Shown in pieces: positions 1 through 6,622 of a stretch of DNA of 26,397 bases. This DNA comes from a virus. The stretch covers positions 1-26,397 of IMG/VR virus record IMGVR_UViG_3300030105_002848; one strand, given 5' to 3'. Under the pieces are notes generated by a model, which searched no databases, was not told the origin of the DNA, and saw nothing but the letters and a program-made list of their open reading frames with translations. The position numbers were made by a program, and so were the translations under genes. Each line of letters opens with the position of its first letter. Position 1 is the stretch's first letter.

Positions 1-177
1 TGGAACAGGAAAGCCAGTGAATATGCACCCGCCAACAACCTTTCCTCTGTGAATTAATCCCACATTAAATCCGCTTTTAAACCCTGAGGATACCTTTGAC
101 AAGTAATGATGCTTTCTCATCAAGCCCCCAAGAAGATTTTTTGGTATGGGCGTAACAGAATATTCAGACTTACTCAC
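1..177 (-). CDS. Mom-like DNA modification / GNAT-fold protein, N-terminal part
   Basis: This frame opens with GTG at 177, overlaps the stop of the gene before it as GTGA, and has GGAG six bases upstream. It stays open for 59 codons to the window edge, so the C-terminus is missing. The visible part reads PIPKNLLGGLMRKHHY near residues 10-26, then a Gly/Ser stretch, then GLIHRGKVVGGCIF at about 40-53. A K-HHY motif followed by 'G-x-x-x-x-G-K-V-G' is the pattern I associate with phage Mom-like acyltransferase-fold proteins, which add a bulky group to adenine and protect phage DNA from restriction. This is family resemblance on a fragment. Another GNAT-like enzyme is possible. The gene itself is well supported by its start signals. 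Confidence 0.55.
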   Translation of the reverse strand, partial: MSKSEYSVTPIPKNLLGGLMRKHHYLSKVSSGFKSGFNVGLIHRGKVVGGCIFTGFPVP

Positions 178-590
178 TGTTTCTCCGCAGGAGGAACTTG
201 GAAGTCTAATTCAGCGGCTGTAAATATCAACATCTCAATAAGAGTGGAGTACTCTACAGTCCCAACCTCTGAACTTCTTTTTACTGGCCGTCTTATGTCG
301 CCAAGGGTGGTGGCAATGTGTTCACTTCCAAATGTTCTGCACAAAAGTTCTTCGTGCATCTCATCGTGAGTCATGCCCACAAATTTAGCGAACTCACCGC
401 ACCATTTCCTGTAGTACCTTTCCTGTGTTGATGATCTTGACTTGGTGATGCCCTTTATCTCTATGGAGATACCTCGCTTAGACTTTAAGCATAGGTTCAT
501 CAAGGCAAGGCTTCTTTCGGGGAAAAGATTGCAGAGCGGTAGAAGGATATCTACCACTCCGCTGTTCTCTTTTAGATTTAGCTTAATCAT
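174..590 (-). CDS. NinB-like recombination protein (138 aa)
   Basis: I chose the ATG at 590, four bases after the stop of the SSB-like gene, instead of a longer TTG-started version. The N-terminal half is a small mixed alpha/beta region. The central part has KSRSSTQERYYRKW followed by G-M-T-H-D-E-M-H-E-E-L, then RRPVKRSSEVGTVEYSTLIE and a final helix ending ELDFQVPP. The order 'R-S-x-x-Q-x-x-Y-W', 'T-x-D-E-x-H', then a Ser-rich segment before a helix matches the general layout of phage NinB-type proteins, which bind single-stranded DNA and act in recombination. Its neighbours (annealing protein, SSB-like protein, nuclease) fit that role. The family call is from pattern memory only. Confidence 0.5.
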   Translation of the reverse strand: MIKLNLKENSGVVDILLPLCNLFPERSLALMNLCLKSKRGISIEIKGITKSRSSTQERYYRKWCGEFAKFVGMTHDEMHEELLCRTFGSEHIATTLGDIRRPVKRSSEVGTVEYSTLIEMLIFTAAELDFQVPPAEKQ

Positions 591-594
591 GATT

Positions 595-918
595 CTAGAA
601 AGGTATGTCTTCGTCAAACTGCTCAGGTGCAGGTGCAGGAGCAGGGGCAGGAGCAGGAGCAGACTCAGGGTTATAAACCTCAGTGCTAAGATACATGTAC
701 TCTGCGCCAGTGTTCTTGGCTACACGGTTCCATGATGCAATCTGCATCTTAAGCTTGAAGTCAGGTACAGGGTTGGCTTGATTGGCTTTAGCCATCGACA
801 GGAGTTCACGCAACTGAGCGGAACTTACTTCGACATTACCCCTCCAGTCAGGTTGCTTTTCGTTCTGCTTCTCGTTTGCAAACATTGCGCCTTCGCCTTT
901 CGGATATTGCTTATTCAT
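595..918 (-). CDS. SSB-like protein with acidic C-terminal tip (107 aa)
   Basis: The protein has a short basic N-terminus, a core from about residue 24 to 82 (DWRGNVEV..., LKMQIASWNRVAKNTGAEYMYL), an Ala-Pro linker at 87-98 and the ending FDEDIPF. The core strand 'K-x-x-x-A-S-W-N-R' and the D-E-D-I-P-F tip are typical of single-stranded DNA-binding proteins, where the tip recruits other replication and recombination proteins. At 107 residues it is shorter than most SSBs, so the OB fold may be reduced or divergent. The ATG at 918 lies inside the end of the annealing-protein gene, with AAGGAAG upstream. It probably coats single-stranded DNA for the annealing protein and primase-helicase next door. 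Confidence 0.6.
   Translation of the reverse strand: MNKQYPKGEGAMFANEKQNEKQPDWRGNVEVSSAQLRELLSMAKANQANPVPDFKLKMQIASWNRVAKNTGAEYMYLSTEVYNPESAPAPAPAPAPAPEQFDEDIPF
624..659. repeat. Six tandem copies of a 6-base unit (CAGGNG)
   Basis: Six head-to-tail hexamers (CAGGTG twice, then CAGGAG/CAGGGG variants) encode the Ala-Pro linker of the SSB-like protein on the minus strand. Such an array can change length by slippage, adding or removing Ala-Pro pairs without shifting frame. Confidence 0.8.
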
Positions 919-1666
919 CGTTTCCTTCCTTTTTATCGAGTGATTTAGATAGTGCAGTGAATTTCACCTTAAGCATGTTGTATGCGTCAAGATGGTTAGT
1001 TGTTAAGTGATCAATCGTCTTCTTGTTGGCTTGCCATTGACTCCTAAGACCATCAGGCGAGTCAATCATCTTTGTTGCTACCTCAATCATCTGATCTACC
1101 CAGTAGTGAGCATCAGAATCCTTCCATGTTAAGTAGGACTCAGACGAGTCAACAACTGGAGCAACTTCGGCCTTAGCAGGACTTTCTGCGGGAGGGTTAC
1201 TTTTCGTAACAGCCTTGGATTTCACTGGCTTGCTTGCAACTTGTTCAACAACAGCGTCATCAATCATATCTTCTGGTTGAGTTTGTCCACGGTATATATG
1301 GAATCCCAAGCCGAAAAGCCCAATTGTTTTCACAAGACAACGCATTTTGTTATCGGAAATATCCCTAGATGAAGGGTTGGGTATCGTTTTATTTGCATAG
1401 TTCATAACAGGCAACCACATACTCCTGACAAGACCATGTATCTCCACCTGACAAACAACTGATACTGATCCATCTGCATAGACCTCGTTGTCTAGATAAG
1501 CAAAGGTTGCCTCTGGATAATTATCCATGAGTAAAGCCCAAGCTTCATTCCAAGCAAGGTAAGTTAGCCCGTTCTTGCTCTTGGCATTCTTCGAGCAATC
1601 TACAGCGGATAGGTTTTTCCATATAGCCCTAAAAGTTATTTCAGGATACTGTTCTTTTTTTGGCAT
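911..1666 (-). CDS. Single-strand annealing protein, Sak3/DUF1071 type (251 aa)
   Basis: Residues 8-125 match the DUF1071 layout: ITFRAIWKNLSAVDCS, then KNGLTYLAWNEAWALL at 31-46, the central strand pair with VSVVCQVEIHGLVRSMWLPV, and NKMRCLVKTIGLFGLGFHIYRG at about 106-127. This family includes the Sak3 phage proteins, which pair complementary single strands during recombination. After residue 130 a charged Ala/Val/Lys-rich linker leads to a helical C-terminal part. The ATG at 1666 has GGAG six bases upstream and follows the preceding gene closely. It sits between an exonuclease and an SSB-like protein, the usual two-component recombinase context. Confidence 0.8.
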   Translation of the reverse strand: MPKKEQYPEITFRAIWKNLSAVDCSKNAKSKNGLTYLAWNEAWALLMDNYPEATFAYLDNEVYADGSVSVVCQVEIHGLVRSMWLPVMNYANKTIPNPSSRDISDNKMRCLVKTIGLFGLGFHIYRGQTQPEDMIDDAVVEQVASKPVKSKAVTKSNPPAESPAKAEVAPVVDSSESYLTWKDSDAHYWVDQMIEVATKMIDSPDGLRSQWQANKKTIDHLTTNHLDAYNMLKVKFTALSKSLDKKEGNDE

Positions 1667-1675
1667 TTCGCACTC

Positions 1676-1957
1676 CTAGTTTTGACTTGAAAATGGGTTC
1701 TTAGTAAACCCCTTGAAATTCTTTCTATAAGCTATACCAGATTCCTTAAAGCCTATCTCAATCGACTTCTCAAGAATCTCTACAATCTCTAAAGGCTCTA
1801 GCTCGTAAAACACCTTTGCCTCTAAGTCTGTGATCCAACCTTTTGTCCAAGTAAACTTGAACGTGTCACCAATCAGTCTAGACTTTAGGTCTGGTATATC
1901 GGTGATCGACCATATCGACACCATCTTTAAATATGTAGCTTTGTCGCTTCCAATCAC
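1676..1957 (-). CDS. Small phage protein of unknown function (93 aa)
   Basis: A GTG start at 1957 overlaps the nuclease stop (GTGA) and has AGGGGAG eight bases upstream, which is a better start than the longer alternatives reaching back to 2020. The protein starts MIGSDKATYLKMVSIW, has a middle strand-rich part, an acidic helix around ELEPLEIVEILEKSIE, and a basic C-terminus ending NPFSSQN. I do not recognise a family. Being translationally coupled between the nuclease and the annealing protein suggests it acts with one of them. Confidence 0.65.
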   Translation of the reverse strand: MIGSDKATYLKMVSIWSITDIPDLKSRLIGDTFKFTWTKGWITDLEAKVFYELEPLEIVEILEKSIEIGFKESGIAYRKNFKGFTKNPFSSQN

Positions 1958-2841
1958 GAACAATACTCCCCTGTAAATTGTGGACACCATTTGCTGACTC
2001 GACACCAATCCTGAATACATCTGGTAGCCTCGCCCCTTCTAACTTCAACAGAATGTTTTTCAGGCTCAATTGCTATAGCGTCCATGAACTCATCAGCGTC
2101 TTGCTGAGAGCCTAGAACTCTAACGGCTCTTTTTCGGCCTTTTTTTACAACAGCATAACTATCATCTTTTTTCCATGTCTCAGCCTGCGTACATGGCTCG
2201 ATGTCCCCGCCAGTTAACCTTTTAAACTCAGCCTCTTGGTGGAGCCTTACCCTTCCTTCAACATAAGCATCTTGCTCCTCATCAGACCACAGAGGAATCT
2301 CAATAATCTTTATTGGTGATTGAGGGTATGTTGAATCCTCACTTGCCCGTCTGCGCTGCCAGTCCCGTATGATTGCTATAATTCTTAACTGCTTAACAAC
2401 AGCACCATGAGACTTTCTTATCAACCAAGCGTAACAATTAAGTTGGTTATGCCATTCTTTCTTGGCAAAGATAACTGACCATACTGAAGTAACCTTGTAA
2501 TCGCTGACGATTCGCCCACGGTCACTCAACTCTTGCAGATCGACAGCCCCCGATATTGTCCAACCCAAGACTTCTGCAAACATTCTTTCTTCACTAATAA
2601 CCTGATCTGCACCCTCAGCCGCCTTCTCGAACATTGTATGCACTGAGGTTCCAAACCTAGACCAAAGGAAGTCAACAGCATCCTGTTTGATGTCATCAGC
2701 GTTCTCCCTAGCTAGTATGGCTATCTGCGGTGAATCGATAAGCTGTGTAACTGACCTATTAGATTTCCCTTTAGTGTAGTCATCTTGCGTTAAGGCAGAG
2801 ACAACAACATCAGGTAGATTAAAGTTGTTAGTGACAATCAT
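1954..2841 (-). CDS. PD-(D/E)XK exonuclease, Cas4/RecB-like (295 aa)
   Basis: The catalytic signs of a RecB-type nuclease appear in order: H68 in FGTSVHTMFE, E84/E85, D101 in GAVDL, D114-Y-K116 in SDYKVTS, and Q133 followed by Y137 in NQLNCYAWL. Four cysteines at 275, 280, 286 and 294 end the protein, resembling the cysteine-rich tail that holds an iron-sulfur cluster in Cas4/AddB nucleases, though the spacing is not the classical one. It would resect double-stranded DNA ends to give single strands for the annealing protein two genes downstream. The ATG at 2841 has AAGGAAG upstream and almost touches the previous stop. Confidence 0.8.
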   Translation of the reverse strand: MIVTNNFNLPDVVVSALTQDDYTKGKSNRSVTQLIDSPQIAILARENADDIKQDAVDFLWSRFGTSVHTMFEKAAEGADQVISEERMFAEVLGWTISGAVDLQELSDRGRIVSDYKVTSVWSVIFAKKEWHNQLNCYAWLIRKSHGAVVKQLRIIAIIRDWQRRRASEDSTYPQSPIKIIEIPLWSDEEQDAYVEGRVRLHQEAEFKRLTGGDIEPCTQAETWKKDDSYAVVKKGRKRAVRVLGSQQDADEFMDAIAIEPEKHSVEVRRGEATRCIQDWCRVSKWCPQFTGEYCS

Positions 2842-2842
2842 C

Positions 2843-3175
2843 CTAGTCTTCCTTATCTTCCATGCGCCAGACTCTTACGCCCAGACGGAATGGTTCGTTC
2901 TCCATTCTTACGGAGAACAACCAATTCTCGTTGATCTCACAATCAGGTCGATCAACATACCGACTAATGGCTGCTCGTATGGCAGCTATCTTAGGCTTTT
3001 GATCCTCAACAGTAGATTCAACAAAAAAACTCTGCCCAACACTCATGTTATTCATCACTTCCTTCAGGTCTGGAGGCATTTTTATGCCCGTCCCTAGCCT
3101 TCGATCCTTGGGTGGAGGAATGTTGTCCTCTAGTACCAAGCTTCTTGTGGATGTATCGGTTTTGTCTATCGTCAT
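2843..3175 (-). CDS. Conserved-looking phage protein, unknown function (110 aa)
   Basis: Start ATG at 3175 has GGAG nine bases upstream. After a disordered N-terminus, residues 45-110 read SVGQSFFVES..., a helix with KIAAIRAAISRYVD, and a strand pair ending GVRVWRMEDKED. The 'G-x-S-F-x-V' opening and the closing 'G-V-R-V-W-R' form a small alpha/beta domain I have seen in unnamed phage proteins. No catalytic motif is visible. It precedes the nuclease by one base, so it belongs to the recombination operon. Its first 128 bases are shared, in another frame, with the gene at 3048-3230. Confidence 0.65.
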   Translation of the reverse strand: MTIDKTDTSTRSLVLEDNIPPPKDRRLGTGIKMPPDLKEVMNNMSVGQSFFVESTVEDQKPKIAAIRAAISRYVDRPDCEINENWLFSVRMENEPFRLGVRVWRMEDKED

Positions 3176-3230
3176 AACGTATTTCTCCGCTCTCTTCTGA
3201 TTCGATTAAGTAATTCCCTATCCTGCTCAT
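3048..3230 (-). CDS. Small protein gene overlapping the next gene out of frame (60 aa)
   Basis: The ATG at 3230 has AGAGGG seven bases upstream, a better ribosome site than most in this operon, and it is the first gene after the divergent promoter region. The protein begins MSRIGNYLIESEESGEIRYD, a compact start that looks like a genuine small phage protein. The second half is basic and unstructured and runs through the start of the 110-aa gene in a different frame. The N-terminal 25-30 residues may be the functional part. It may also serve as a leader that couples translation to the next gene. Confidence 0.45.
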   Translation of the reverse strand: MSRIGNYLIESEESGEIRYDDRQNRYIHKKLGTRGQHSSTQGSKARDGHKNASRPEGSDE

Positions 3231-3303
3231 TAAATTACCCTCTTAGTTGTTAAATAATTTGATTGGTATATAGTAGTATACATCTTACAACGGGAAAAGA
3301 AAT
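3231..3303 (+). promoter_or_regulatory. Divergent promoter region before rusA
   Basis: This AT-rich gap separates a minus-strand and a plus-strand transcription unit. For the plus strand, TTGTTA at 3247-3252 and TATAGT at 3269-3274 are 16 bases apart, a fair sigma70 match. I could not find an equally good pair for the minus strand, though one is expected here. Confidence 0.4.
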
Positions 3304-3702
3304 ATGACAACAGTTAACTTTACGATAACAGGTGAACCCGCAAGTAAGGCCAACTCCAGACAGATTGTTACTATACGGGGACGGCCTGCGGTGATTAAAA
3401 GCAAGAAAGCGAGAGACTATGTTAAACTTTTTGATCAGCAGTGTAAGGCTTTGCCTGAATTGTTAGAGGGCGATCTAGCGGTCATCATGACCATCCATTA
3501 CGCATCAAGAAGACCAGACCTTGATGAATCCGTTATTTTAGACTGTATGCAGGGGAAAATTTATGCCAACGATAGACAAGTCAAAGAAAAACACATCTTC
3601 TGGTCTCTTGACCGAGAATCCCCAAGATCACATATTATCGTTGTGCCGCAGGATGATCGTGCAAGCATTGAGAGATGTCTACGACAAGAACGAGAAGATT
3701 AG
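3304..3702 (+). CDS. rusA: RusA-like Holliday junction resolvase (132 aa)
   Basis: The protein opens with FTITGEPASKANSR, the usual RusA start, and carries the metal-binding core RRPDLDESVILDCMQGKIYANDRQVKE, reached in the second half. The aspartates of R-P-D-L-D and of N-D-R-Q-V correspond to the RusA acidic residues that cut four-way DNA junctions. Length fits the family (about 120-140 aa). It would resolve recombination and replication intermediates so that DNA can be packaged. It is first in the plus-strand replication operon, and its tail overlaps the next gene. Confidence 0.85.
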   Translation: MTTVNFTITGEPASKANSRQIVTIRGRPAVIKSKKARDYVKLFDQQCKALPELLEGDLAVIMTIHYASRRPDLDESVILDCMQGKIYANDRQVKEKHIFWSLDRESPRSHIIVVPQDDRASIERCLRQERED

Positions 3703-3898
3703 CTTTGAAGCGGCTGATTATTTTGTTTCAGGTGATCACCTAGAAATATGCTCAAAGATTAATCTTGATGATGAAAAAATAAGAGAGGAAGTCATTGAAG
3801 CGTTGAGGTTGGGGGGCGTAAAAAAACAAAGGATGATTGGAGATATTATTGAAGGAGTGGAGAATGATTTTAAGTTACATGACATTGTAAGCAACTAG
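3653..3898 (+). CDS. Small phage protein, unknown function (81 aa)
   Basis: The ATG at 3653 lies inside the end of rusA in another frame; a TTG three codons earlier is an alternative, and the ribosome site is poor for either, so the gene may be read by translational coupling. Residues 16-50 (KISFEAADYFVSGDHLEICSKINLDD) have the 'A-x-x-Y-F-x-S-G-x-x-x-x-I-C' layout of small helical phage proteins found beside replication genes. The C-terminal helix ends at a stop that lies within the first operator palindrome. Confidence 0.5.
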   Translation: MIVQALRDVYDKNEKISFEAADYFVSGDHLEICSKINLDDEKIREEVIEALRLGGVKKQRMIGDIIEGVENDFKLHDIVSN

Positions 3899-3964
3899 GA
3901 ATATTCCTAGTAACAGGAATATTCCTGTTAATTAGGAAGATATTTCAAACAGGAATCTTCCTAA
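3895..3964. promoter_or_regulatory. Operator cluster: AGGAA-N2-TTCCT palindromes
   Basis: Two perfect palindromes lie side by side: CTAGGAATATTCCTAG at 3895-3910 and TAACAGGAATATTCCTGTTA at 3911-3930, with centres 18 bases apart. A third site, AGGAATCTTCCT, is at 3951-3962, and a half site AGGAA is at 3934-3938. A perfect 10-base inverted repeat (3932-3941 with 3955-3964) links these last two. The array ends just before a TATAAT box for the primase-helicase gene. This is what multiple binding sites for a dimeric DNA-binding protein look like. Confidence 0.7.
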
Positions 3965-3980
3965 CAGAAGATATTATAAT
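3951..3980 (+). promoter_or_regulatory. Promoter for primase-helicase with operator at -35
   Basis: A perfect TATAAT is at 3975-3980, 24 bases before the start codon. No TTGACA-like box stands at the proper distance; instead that position is occupied by the third AGGAA-N2-TTCCT site. This suggests either an activator substituting for a -35 box or repression by occlusion. Confidence 0.45.
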
Positions 3981-4004
3981 CACATATTTCCGTGGAGTGC
4001 AAAT

Positions 4005-5765
4005 ATGAATGAAGCCGACTTGGGATATTTCTTTGAAAATATCCATGACGATTGCAGGGTTCCATGCCCTGAATGCAGTACAGAAAGAAAGAAAAAAAAC
4101 ATAAAAACACTTAGTGTGACCATCGATGGTGGCGATTGTTTATACCAATGTCATCACTGCGGCTTGTCAGGACGCTACAACAAGCCCTCCATTCAGACGC
4201 AAGTCAAACCACAAAAAGTGAGGGCTATCTCAGTGCCAAGCGCATCCAATCAAGAACTTATTAACGAATATTTACTCAGCCGAAGTATCGACCCCTTATC
4301 TGTAACAAGTTACTCAGTGGTTTCAGGGACAAAATACTTCAACGGGTCTGGTGAAATGGATGCAGTTGGTTTTGTTTACGGGGATCGTGAGGCTGTGAAG
4401 TGGCGATCCATTCAGGGTAAGAACTTTACTCAGGATGGGGCGGCAAGAACACTGTGGGGCATTGATCAGGTCAAAGAAGATGCCAAGGATATATTCATCG
4501 TTGAAGGTGAGACTGATCTCCTAGCCTGTGCATCATCAGGTCTTGAGAACGTGGTGAGTGTGCCTAATGGTGCGCCTCAGAAGGTGAGCAACCGAAAGGT
4601 TGATCCAGAAGAGGATAACAAGTTTGCCTACGTCTGGGCGGCTAGAGAACAGCTAGAGAAGGCTGAACGCATTATCCTTGCTACCGATCAGGATGAAGCG
4701 GGTATTGCCCTTAGCGAGGAACTGGCGAGGAGAATAGGTAGGGCTAAGTGTTGGACTATTGAGTATCCAAATGGATGCAAAGACCCCAATGATGTCCTTA
4801 AGCATCATGGTGCTGAGGCTGTCAGAAAGATGATGGAAAGTGCCAAGCCTGTACCTCTTGAGGGTGTTTATTCTGCGGATGATTATACTCATGATATCGA
4901 GCATCTTTACACTGAAGGCATTGTTGGCGGTGCTTCCACAGGACTTGCGAGTGTTGATGGATTGTTCACCGTTGTTCAGGGGCAGTTAAGTATAGTGACT
5001 GGAATTCCGGGAAGCGGGAAGTCCGAGTTTATTGATCAGCTTATGGTTAACTTGGCAAGAAGAGAGGGATGGAAGTTCGCCATCGCTTCGTTTGAGAACC
5101 CGCCACCACTTCACATTGCAAAGTTATCTGAGAAGTATGTTGGCAAACCATTCTTTGAGGGGAAAACTGAAAGGATGAGTAGTGACGAGAAGACTGAGGC
5201 TCTTGACTGGGTAACAGATCACTTCTTATTCTTAGAGCAGCGCGGTGGTGACTCAGCTACCATCGACAGCATCCTAGATAGGGCAAAGCAGGCGGTAATG
5301 CGCTTGGGTGTTCGCGGTTTAGTTATTGATCCTTACAATTACATTCAACAAAGCAGCAAGGTAGACAATGAGCATCAAGGCATCAATGAGATGCTTACTC
5401 GCCTTGTTACCTTTGCTAGGGCGCATGATGTACACATATGGTTCATTGCTCACCCTGCCAAGATGATGACCAATCAGGATGGTTCTACGCCCGTACCTAA
5501 AGGGATGAACATCTCAGGGTCAGCGGCATTCTTTGCCAAGGCTGACTTGGGTATCACTGTACATCTAGACAAGGAAAAGAATGTTGAGATTCATTGTTGG
5601 AAGTGCAGGTTTAAATGGGTGGGAACAACTGGTACGATCAATCTAGATTACGACATTCCAACAGGGCGTTACTCTGATATCTCTTACGGTGATTTTGTAC
5701 CAAGTGTCGGCAGTGGCGGTAGAAGCAACGACTGGCATGAGACTGGCGATGACTGGGATTTCTGA
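4005..5765 (+). CDS. Bifunctional DNA primase-helicase, T7 gp4-type (586 aa)
   Basis: Three domains follow in order. A zinc ribbon uses C21, C24, C49 and C52. The TOPRIM primase domain has FIVEGETDLLACA near residue 165 (catalytic Glu) and ILATDQDEAG near 225 (metal-binding Asp pair). The DnaB-like helicase domain has Walker A GIPGSGKSEF near 335, Walker B VIDPYN near 442 and the motif HIWFIAHPAKM near 480. It makes primers and unwinds DNA at the fork, as T7 gp4 does. Length (586) agrees with T7 gp4 (566). GGAG lies eight bases before the ATG. Zn-binding, primase and helicase residues are all present, so the enzyme looks intact. Confidence 0.93.
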   Translation: MNEADLGYFFENIHDDCRVPCPECSTERKKKNIKTLSVTIDGGDCLYQCHHCGLSGRYNKPSIQTQVKPQKVRAISVPSASNQELINEYLLSRSIDPLSVTSYSVVSGTKYFNGSGEMDAVGFVYGDREAVKWRSIQGKNFTQDGAARTLWGIDQVKEDAKDIFIVEGETDLLACASSGLENVVSVPNGAPQKVSNRKVDPEEDNKFAYVWAAREQLEKAERIILATDQDEAGIALSEELARRIGRAKCWTIEYPNGCKDPNDVLKHHGAEAVRKMMESAKPVPLEGVYSADDYTHDIEHLYTEGIVGGASTGLASVDGLFTVVQGQLSIVTGIPGSGKSEFIDQLMVNLARREGWKFAIASFENPPPLHIAKLSEKYVGKPFFEGKTERMSSDEKTEALDWVTDHFLFLEQRGGDSATIDSILDRAKQAVMRLGVRGLVIDPYNYIQQSSKVDNEHQGINEMLTRLVTFARAHDVHIWFIAHPAKMMTNQDGSTPVPKGMNISGSAAFFAKADLGITVHLDKEKNVEIHCWKCRFKWVGTTGTINLDYDIPTGRYSDISYGDFVPSVGSGGRSNDWHETGDDWDF

Positions 5766-6183
5766 TATTCAGGTAAATGAGACAGGCACAAGTGAACTGC
5801 ACAAGCGGCACAGAACTTCGCTTGAGCAAAGTGACGGTGCGTTTCTTAGGGTTAAGGTAACTGATCAGCTATACATTGATCGGTTACTTTTAACCAAGAA
5901 GATTGACGTAGGCCATCACGCTACTGCCGAATGGATTCTCAATCAAGCGGCAAGGGCTAACGTCTTTGTCAAAACTCCTTCCATGAGCGATACCTTTGGT
6001 GGTGGTAGTGGTGACAAGTACACCAACGGACTTCTGATTTTTTCTCGTACAATGAAAAGGATAAACAATAAGTTCGGAGATAGCGGTGAGAAGATTGTGT
6101 TTGATATTGTTGTTGATGACCTGAACATTAAGGATAAAAAAGTTCTGCAAACATTCAGGAAAATCTTAGATTACCTCGCATGA
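5749..6183 (+). CDS. Phage protein, unknown function (144 aa)
   Basis: The start is uncertain; the ATG at 5749 overlaps the helicase stop by 17 bases, and an in-frame ATG at 5737 is an alternative. No strong ribosome site is visible, so coupling to the helicase is likely. The middle has a helical segment, TAEWILNQAARANVF, preceded by LYIDRLLLTKKIDVGHHA, then a Gly-rich linker and a C-terminal helical half. The arrangement of a conserved helical pair before a Gly/Ser loop resembles unnamed phage proteins near replication genes. A DNA-binding role is possible but I see no clear helix-turn-helix. Confidence 0.6.
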   Translation: MTGISDIQVNETGTSELHKRHRTSLEQSDGAFLRVKVTDQLYIDRLLLTKKIDVGHHATAEWILNQAARANVFVKTPSMSDTFGGGSGDKYTNGLLIFSRTMKRINNKFGDSGEKIVFDIVVDDLNIKDKKVLQTFRKILDYLA

Positions 6184-6344
6184 CCTACTCCGACATTATG
6201 CGAGTCTACTGTCTGGGCGGAGATGCATGAAATACGGCCTTACTGTGAGCAGGTTAATAGCAGTAAGGATATAACCTACGGCTGTGTTTTGTGCGTCTGT
6301 GGTGTTTGCAGTATCCCTTATTAACAACAACTTAACAGCAATGA

Positions 6345-6369
6345 AACTCTACCGGGACGACCGGGAGTT
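6345..6369 (+). other. Hairpin in gap 6184-6398
   Basis: AACTC-TA-CCGG pairs with CCGG-GAGTT around a GACGA loop, with a two-base bulge. There is no T-run after it, so it is not a standard terminator. The surrounding gap holds only tiny frames: a 16-codon one starting by ATGA overlap at 6180, a 15-codon one chained to it by another ATGA overlap, and a 14-codon one at 6341. None has convincing support. Confidence 0.4.
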
Positions 6370-6398
6370 ATGCTACAAATATTAACAGGTTAAATATA

Positions 6399-6572
6399 AT
6401 GAGCAAAGGTTCAAAACAACGCCCGACAGACAGGGTTAGCTTTAACAATTCTTGGGATAAAATTTTTGGGGAAATCTCTAAATCCTCAAGAATTGAGGAA
6501 GAGAACTATCAGCTAGAAAAAGCTGAGAAAGAATACTTTCAGGTGAAAAAAGCGATTGACGAGTTAAACTAA
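6399..6572 (+). CDS. Small conserved phage protein (57 aa)
   Basis: The frame from the ATG at 6399 encodes MSKGSKQRPTDRVSFNNSWD, then KIFGE and a charged C-terminal helix. The opening 'M-S-K-G-S-x-x-R-P' followed by 'N-N-x-W-D-x-I-F-G' is a pattern I recognise from many phage genomes, where a small protein of this size sits near replication genes with no known function. It ends right at the two-way terminator. Confidence 0.75.
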   Translation: MSKGSKQRPTDRVSFNNSWDKIFGEISKSSRIEEENYQLEKAEKEYFQVKKAIDELN

Positions 6573-6573
6573 A

Positions 6574-6609
6574 AAAGCCCCACCCCTCAGTCAAAAGGGA
6601 TGGGGCTTT
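6574..6609. terminator. Bidirectional terminator between convergent units
   Basis: AAAGCCCCA at 6574-6582 pairs perfectly with TGGGGCTTT at 6601-6609, with further CCCT/AGGG pairing inside. Read on the minus strand it is followed by six T, making a good terminator for the minus-strand operon. On the plus strand it is weaker but closes the replication block. Confidence 0.85.
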
Positions 6610-6622
6610 GTAGGGTGTTCAT

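Noticed and set aside
106-369. Plus-strand frame of 87 codons
   Set aside because: It lies antisense to the Mom-like and NinB-like genes, which have coupled starts and ribosome sites.
442-735. Plus-strand frame with Arg/Ser-rich repeat
   Set aside because: The repeat arises from the antisense of the Ala-Pro hexamers in the SSB-like gene; no ribosome site.
3895-3964. CRISPR-like short repeats
   Set aside because: The units are palindromes of unequal length without uniform spacers; an operator array fits better.
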